This document shows, piece by piece, positions 60,738 to 64,000 of a DNA stretch of 64,000 nt. Every line of letters begins with the position of its first letter. The first letter of the stretch is position 1. The stretch comes from Avena insularis (Eukaryota; Streptophyta; Magnoliopsida; Poales; Poaceae): assembly GCA_023614405.1 (NCBI GenBank), contig CM042689.1:277271533-277335532 (forward strand), written 5' to 3'. Both the position numbers and the translations under genes were made by a program. A model generated the notes under the pieces. That model searched no databases. It was not told where the DNA came from and saw only the letters and a list, made by a program, of their open reading frames with translations.

Positions 60738-62453
60738 TTAGCGGCTTGTGCTGGCTAGACCGGCAAAACGCTGGGCAGACTCTAGCCTCTGAGAGGTGGC
60801 CTTTTCCAGATGTTTCACCGCCTTGGCCACTAGGTCATAGACCTGTTCCACCGCCTCAGGCGATCGATCCTGCTCCAGAAGGGTCTTGGCGACGGCGAGG
60901 TTTAGGAGGGGAGTGGGCATCACCTGCCTGCCTTCACTGTCAATGTATGGCTTGGCCTATGCCAGCTTCAAGGGAGCCCATCCTAGGTTTCGTCGTACGC
61001 CAGGATCGTTGATGACGCGAGCCGGAGCTTTCTTGGCCTTCTGCTGCTGCTGCAGAGTCTTGTATTCAGTCTCCATTGCTCTATCTTTCTCTATGGACTT
61101 CTGCGCGTTGACCAGATCTCGATCTAGCTTAGTGCCTTGCTCCGCGATGGCCTGCGCTTCCTCTAGCAACTGCTGGCGTTTCTCGTCAAGCTGGGTCACG
61201 TTCCGGATATGAGCTACGGTCAGTGGCTCGACGAGGAGGTTGTCGTACATCACGCTATCAGCCGGAGTAACTTGGGCAGTGACAGACGTAGATGCCGGAG
61301 GCGGAAAGTTTGCGGAGTTGTTGTTGCTCGGGCCGGTGACGAGTTCCTGCGGATGTTGCACTGGGTTAGGTGGAGGAGGCATGACATTTGCGCGATCATC
61401 GTCAGCTGCAATAAGTGTCCCCTTCTCCTTGTCCAGCGTTGTAGGTGGAGCTCGTCCGGGTTGATATTCATCCATCACCGTCCCAATGGTGACGAACACC
61501 TCTCGAGACGCAACGGCTTTGTTGGCTTGCTCGTCGCGCATGTACTCCTCCTCCATCTCCTGCATGGCGGAGTCTAGTTCTTCTGGACTGAAATATATCT
61601 CCTCTGAATCTGCACTGAAGTCGGCATAAAGCGCGTCAATCATAGAGTCGGAGGGTGCCAGGACTTCCTCCATGACAGGGGGTGGAGGTGCAACAGCAGC
61701 GACGATGACTGGAGGTGGTGGCCCGGCTGCGACAATGGCGGCCGGAGGCGGTGGTGGCGGTTGTTGAGGCGCCGGTGCTCCGCCAATGAGCGCAAGATCT
61801 GCCTGAGCTGCCCCGTCAGCCTCCGTGTAGCTGTTGATGATGTTCACCATACTTTCAAAAGTGAGACGCCCCGAAGCCTGCTGCCGTCTTAGAGAATGCC
61901 GGAGAAGCGTGCCATGGTCCAGTCCTTCCACAAAGTGATACATAGCATCATCATTGGGGTAGTGGGCTAGATCGGCTCATATACGAAGCCACCTGGCTAG
62001 GTAATCGCGGGGGTTTTCTCCATCTCTCTGAACGCAACGCGCCAGATCGAAGATGGTAACCACGCCGACGAACTTGGATCTCTGCTGTCCAGACGCACGG
62101 GCGAAGCCGGCGGACTTGCAGTGATCTTCCACCTTTATATCCTGCACAGGGGCGGTTTGGGTGGGCCTTGAATTTTTCCGATCTTTGTCGGCAAACTCCG
62201 AAGAGAGATCCGACATAGATCCTTCCGCGAACGTATCCTGCCTGTAGGCGGTTCGTGCGGGCCTTGATGCTCCTCCGACTCCCAGGGAACTAGTGCCCGA
62301 GTCGGTTTCGCCGATGAAGAGGTGGATGTCTCCGATAGGAACGATCGAACATCGCGTAGGGTTCGTCTTCGCCGGGATCCAGAACTCGTCGGGAGGGAGA
62401 ATGTTGCCGGAGAATAGAACGCGACCGATGGCTACGGTTTTGCCGATTCCCAT
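60738..62453 (-). pseudogene. Upstream gag-like ORF of Tat element
   Basis: It starts at the ATG 62451-62453 (MGIGKTVAIGRVLFSGN...) about 40 bp from the primer site and stays in one frame to 60738 except for a TGA at 61977-61979 and a TAG at 60957-60959. Near 62040-61850 it contains RDGENPRDYLARW and GLDHGTLLRHSLRR, clearly similar to the C-terminal half of the capsid domain at 59593-59886. A Pro-rich hinge (61680-61780), an acidic stretch and a coiled-coil-like region (LDEKRQQLLEEAQ...) follow. It is therefore either the N-terminal part of one very long gag or a separate upstream ORF with a partial gag duplication. Confidence 0.7.
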
Positions 62454-62491
62454 GAAGATCTTGGTCCTCGCCCGATGCTGAAGCGCCTCTG

Positions 62492-62509
62492 GCCCGACGG
62501 TGGGCACCA
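62492..62509 (-). other. Primer-binding site of Tat element
   Basis: The plus strand reads GCCCGACGGTGGGCACCA two bases before the 5' LTR. It ends in CCA and resembles the 3' end of plant tRNA-Lys with about two mismatches, as I remember that tRNA. The identity of the primer is therefore tentative; the position and the CCA end are clear. Confidence 0.6.
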
Positions 62510-62511
62510 AC

Positions 62512-63052
62512 TGTCATGGTATTGCCGGCGAGTACGCCATGGAGGGGTTCTCATAGTGCGTGTTTAGAGACGTGGGGGAAGGCGGACGGTTGACGGGTAC
62601 GAGGTAACACAGCTTACCCAGGTTTAGATCCCACAACGGTGGTGGAATCCTACTCCTGCTATAAATCACTATAAGGGCAATACGCCGAGTAACAGGGATT
62701 GGTTCGCTGTGCGAGGGGTATGATAATCACTACTCGATTGTCTGAAGTTGTGCCCTAAAGGCTCCCATAGGCCCGACTTATATAGTCACCAGGTCCTAGG
62801 GTTACAGGGAGAAGTCCTAGCCGGACAGGTTAGAGAGTCCTACACCGTCTATTACTAGTCTTGCATGTCTTGTACTCCAAGGCTCCGGGTACGCTGGTGA
62901 CTCCATCGTAGCCTTCCTTTATCCGGCATGGGCCTCCCTTCTGGATCCATCTAACTGGGCCGCCCAGCAGGCCATGCTACCAACTGTGGGCCACCCGGGT
63001 TATCCGGATAAGATACATGCTATGAGGATACCCATATAGCATATCCCCAACA
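62512..63052 (-). repeat. 5' LTR of the Tat element
   Basis: 541 bp, partner of 49912-50459, adjoining the primer site. TATA box (minus) at 62776-62785. Confidence 0.92.
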
Positions 63053-64000
63053 AAGAGCTTCAGATCCCCCGATCTAGGGACGATGGTGGCGGCGGCTACA
63101 GACGGTTTCGTGGAATATTGATCGGGTACTTAGGGTTTTGGCATCGGGGGCTTCTTATAGGCGAAGAGGCGAGGCTGGGAGGTGGTCAGGGGGCCACACC
63201 CTGCCCAGGCGCAGACCCACCCTAGGCCGCGCCTGGGGGGTGTGGTCACCCTGTGGTGCCCCTCCGTCTCTCCTCTGGACTCCGTTTTCTCCTCGGTGAA
63301 ATATTGACTTTGGCTTTTGTCCCATCCAATTCCGAGAATATTTCCTTACTAGCTTTTCTGGAACCAAAAACAGCAGAAAACAGGCAACTGGCACTGTGGC
63401 AACTTGTTAATAGGTTAGTACTAGAAAACATGTGAAAAGCACCTCAAAGTGTGGACAAAGCAAAGCAAAGTAGATACTAAACAAGCATGGAACATAAAAA
63501 ATTATAGATACGTTTCCGACATATCAAGCACCCCCAAGCTTAACTCATGCTCGTCCTCGAGTAGGTAAGTGATAAAAAGAATAATTTTTGAGGTGACATG
63601 CACCATCAAAACCAAGATCAAACCATTTGTAAGCATTGAAAGCTGGGATCAAAGAACTCTAAACATGTGCATGAAAGATGGAGTTCTAATAGTAGGGCAA
63701 AGTAACTATGCATGCAACATGAAAGGCTACAAACAAAGATCATGAATAACATGCATTGAAAAACATTTGTTTGTTTCACATACAGAAAAAATAGCATAGT
63801 GGCATTCAGCTTGTCCCTCATGGAGTAGCAAGTAGATGCATAGGACACCTTCAAAGTTCATAAGAGTGACTAGATACAAGTAGCACAAGAACAAGCAATA
63901 TCAACAATATGCATCAATCAATAAGTTTTGGGGCACTGCACATAGAACTAAGAATGACAACTATGCTCTCTTAAAGGTGCCTATGGGTAGAAGGTGGAGA

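Larger units (their letters stand above)
49912..63052 (-). mobile_element. Full-length Tat-lineage Gypsy element, 13.1 kb
   Basis: Two LTRs (49912-50459, 548 bp; 62512-63052, 541 bp) and a perfect target-site duplication AAGAG (49907-49911, 63053-63057). Gag, protease, reverse transcriptase, two RNase H regions and integrase lie on the minus strand, and a spliced gene on the opposite strand lies between integrase and the 3' LTR. A second, extra RNase H and an antisense ORF in this position are hallmarks of the Tat clade (Ogre/Retand/Grande relatives). LTRs differ at roughly 25-28 of 541 aligned sites by eye plus a 7-bp indel, about 5%. With a commonly used grass rate of 1.3e-8 per site per year that is near 2 million years. 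Confidence 0.92.
48815..64000 (-). mobile_element. Athila-type element 3: 3' LTR and start of internal region
   Basis: LTR sequence 48815-49911 and 63058-63526, then polypurine tract (AAGCTTGGGGGTGCT on the minus strand, about 63527-63541) and internal non-coding sequence to the window end, homologous to 4773-5245 of element 1. A complete Tat-lineage element is inserted in the LTR. The left flank GTATC (48810-48814) is the candidate target site; its partner lies outside the window. Confidence 0.85.

Overview
The window is nuclear DNA from a grass, most likely a Pooideae/Triticeae-type genome (wheat, barley, rye or oat relatives). It consists almost entirely of nested LTR retrotransposons. I found no convincing host gene, tRNA, rRNA or bacterial feature. 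The grass assignment rests on the LTR types: Athila-lineage LTRs of the Sabrina/WHAM kind that begin TGATACGT and use a tRNA-Asp primer site, long-LTR Tekay-type chromoviruses, a Tat-lineage Gypsy element with a spliced antisense gene, and Copia LTRs with an initiator-Met primer site. Family names come from memory and are tentative. The lineage calls rest on motifs in the sequence.

Layout, left to right. 1-1084: the 5' end (minus strand) of a short-LTR, TRIM-like element running off the left edge. 1090-3207: a decayed Copia 5' LTR and primer site, broken by an Athila-type LTR fragment. 3208-9960: Athila-type element 1 (minus), with a complete 3' LTR, a decayed gag-protease gene, no reverse transcriptase or integrase, and a truncated 5' LTR. 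9961-15606: a Sabrina-like element (plus) with 5' LTR, primer site and one long gag-type frame, interrupted by a solo LTR and cut off at 15599-15606 by an 8-bp microhomology junction. 15599-44973: Athila-type element 2 (minus), carrying an unrelated 203-codon ORF where element 1 has gag. It is interrupted by a 5.5-kb solo LTR (17408-22939) and, inside its 5' LTR, by a three-deep nest: solo LTR (24517-44205), then solo LTR (26492-42377), then a full-length Tekay-type chromovirus (27958-40649). 44974-47623: a heavily decayed Copia gag-pol remnant. 47624-48814: an Athila-type LTR fragment. 48815-64000: the 3' LTR and start of the internal region of Athila-type element 3 (minus), split by a complete Tat-lineage Gypsy element (49912-63052).

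The insertion order can be read from target-site duplications: AAAAC for the Tekay element, TGGTC for the solo LTR around it, ATCTT for the 5.5-kb solo LTR, AAGAG for the Tat element, and AACGT/AACAT for the solo LTR in gag. Both full-length elements are inactive. Their frames carry frameshifts and nonsense codons, nearly all TAG, and both integrases have lost the catalytic glutamate.

Most worth following up: (i) the swap of gag for an intact unknown 203-aa ORF on a shared Athila-type scaffold; (ii) two extra ORFs upstream of gag in the Tekay element, where all three ATGs sit exactly on 3' splice-site-like AG dinucleotides; (iii) a six-exon antisense gene in the Tat element; (iv) the TAG-biased nonsense spectrum, which fits deamination at methylated CAG/CTG sites.
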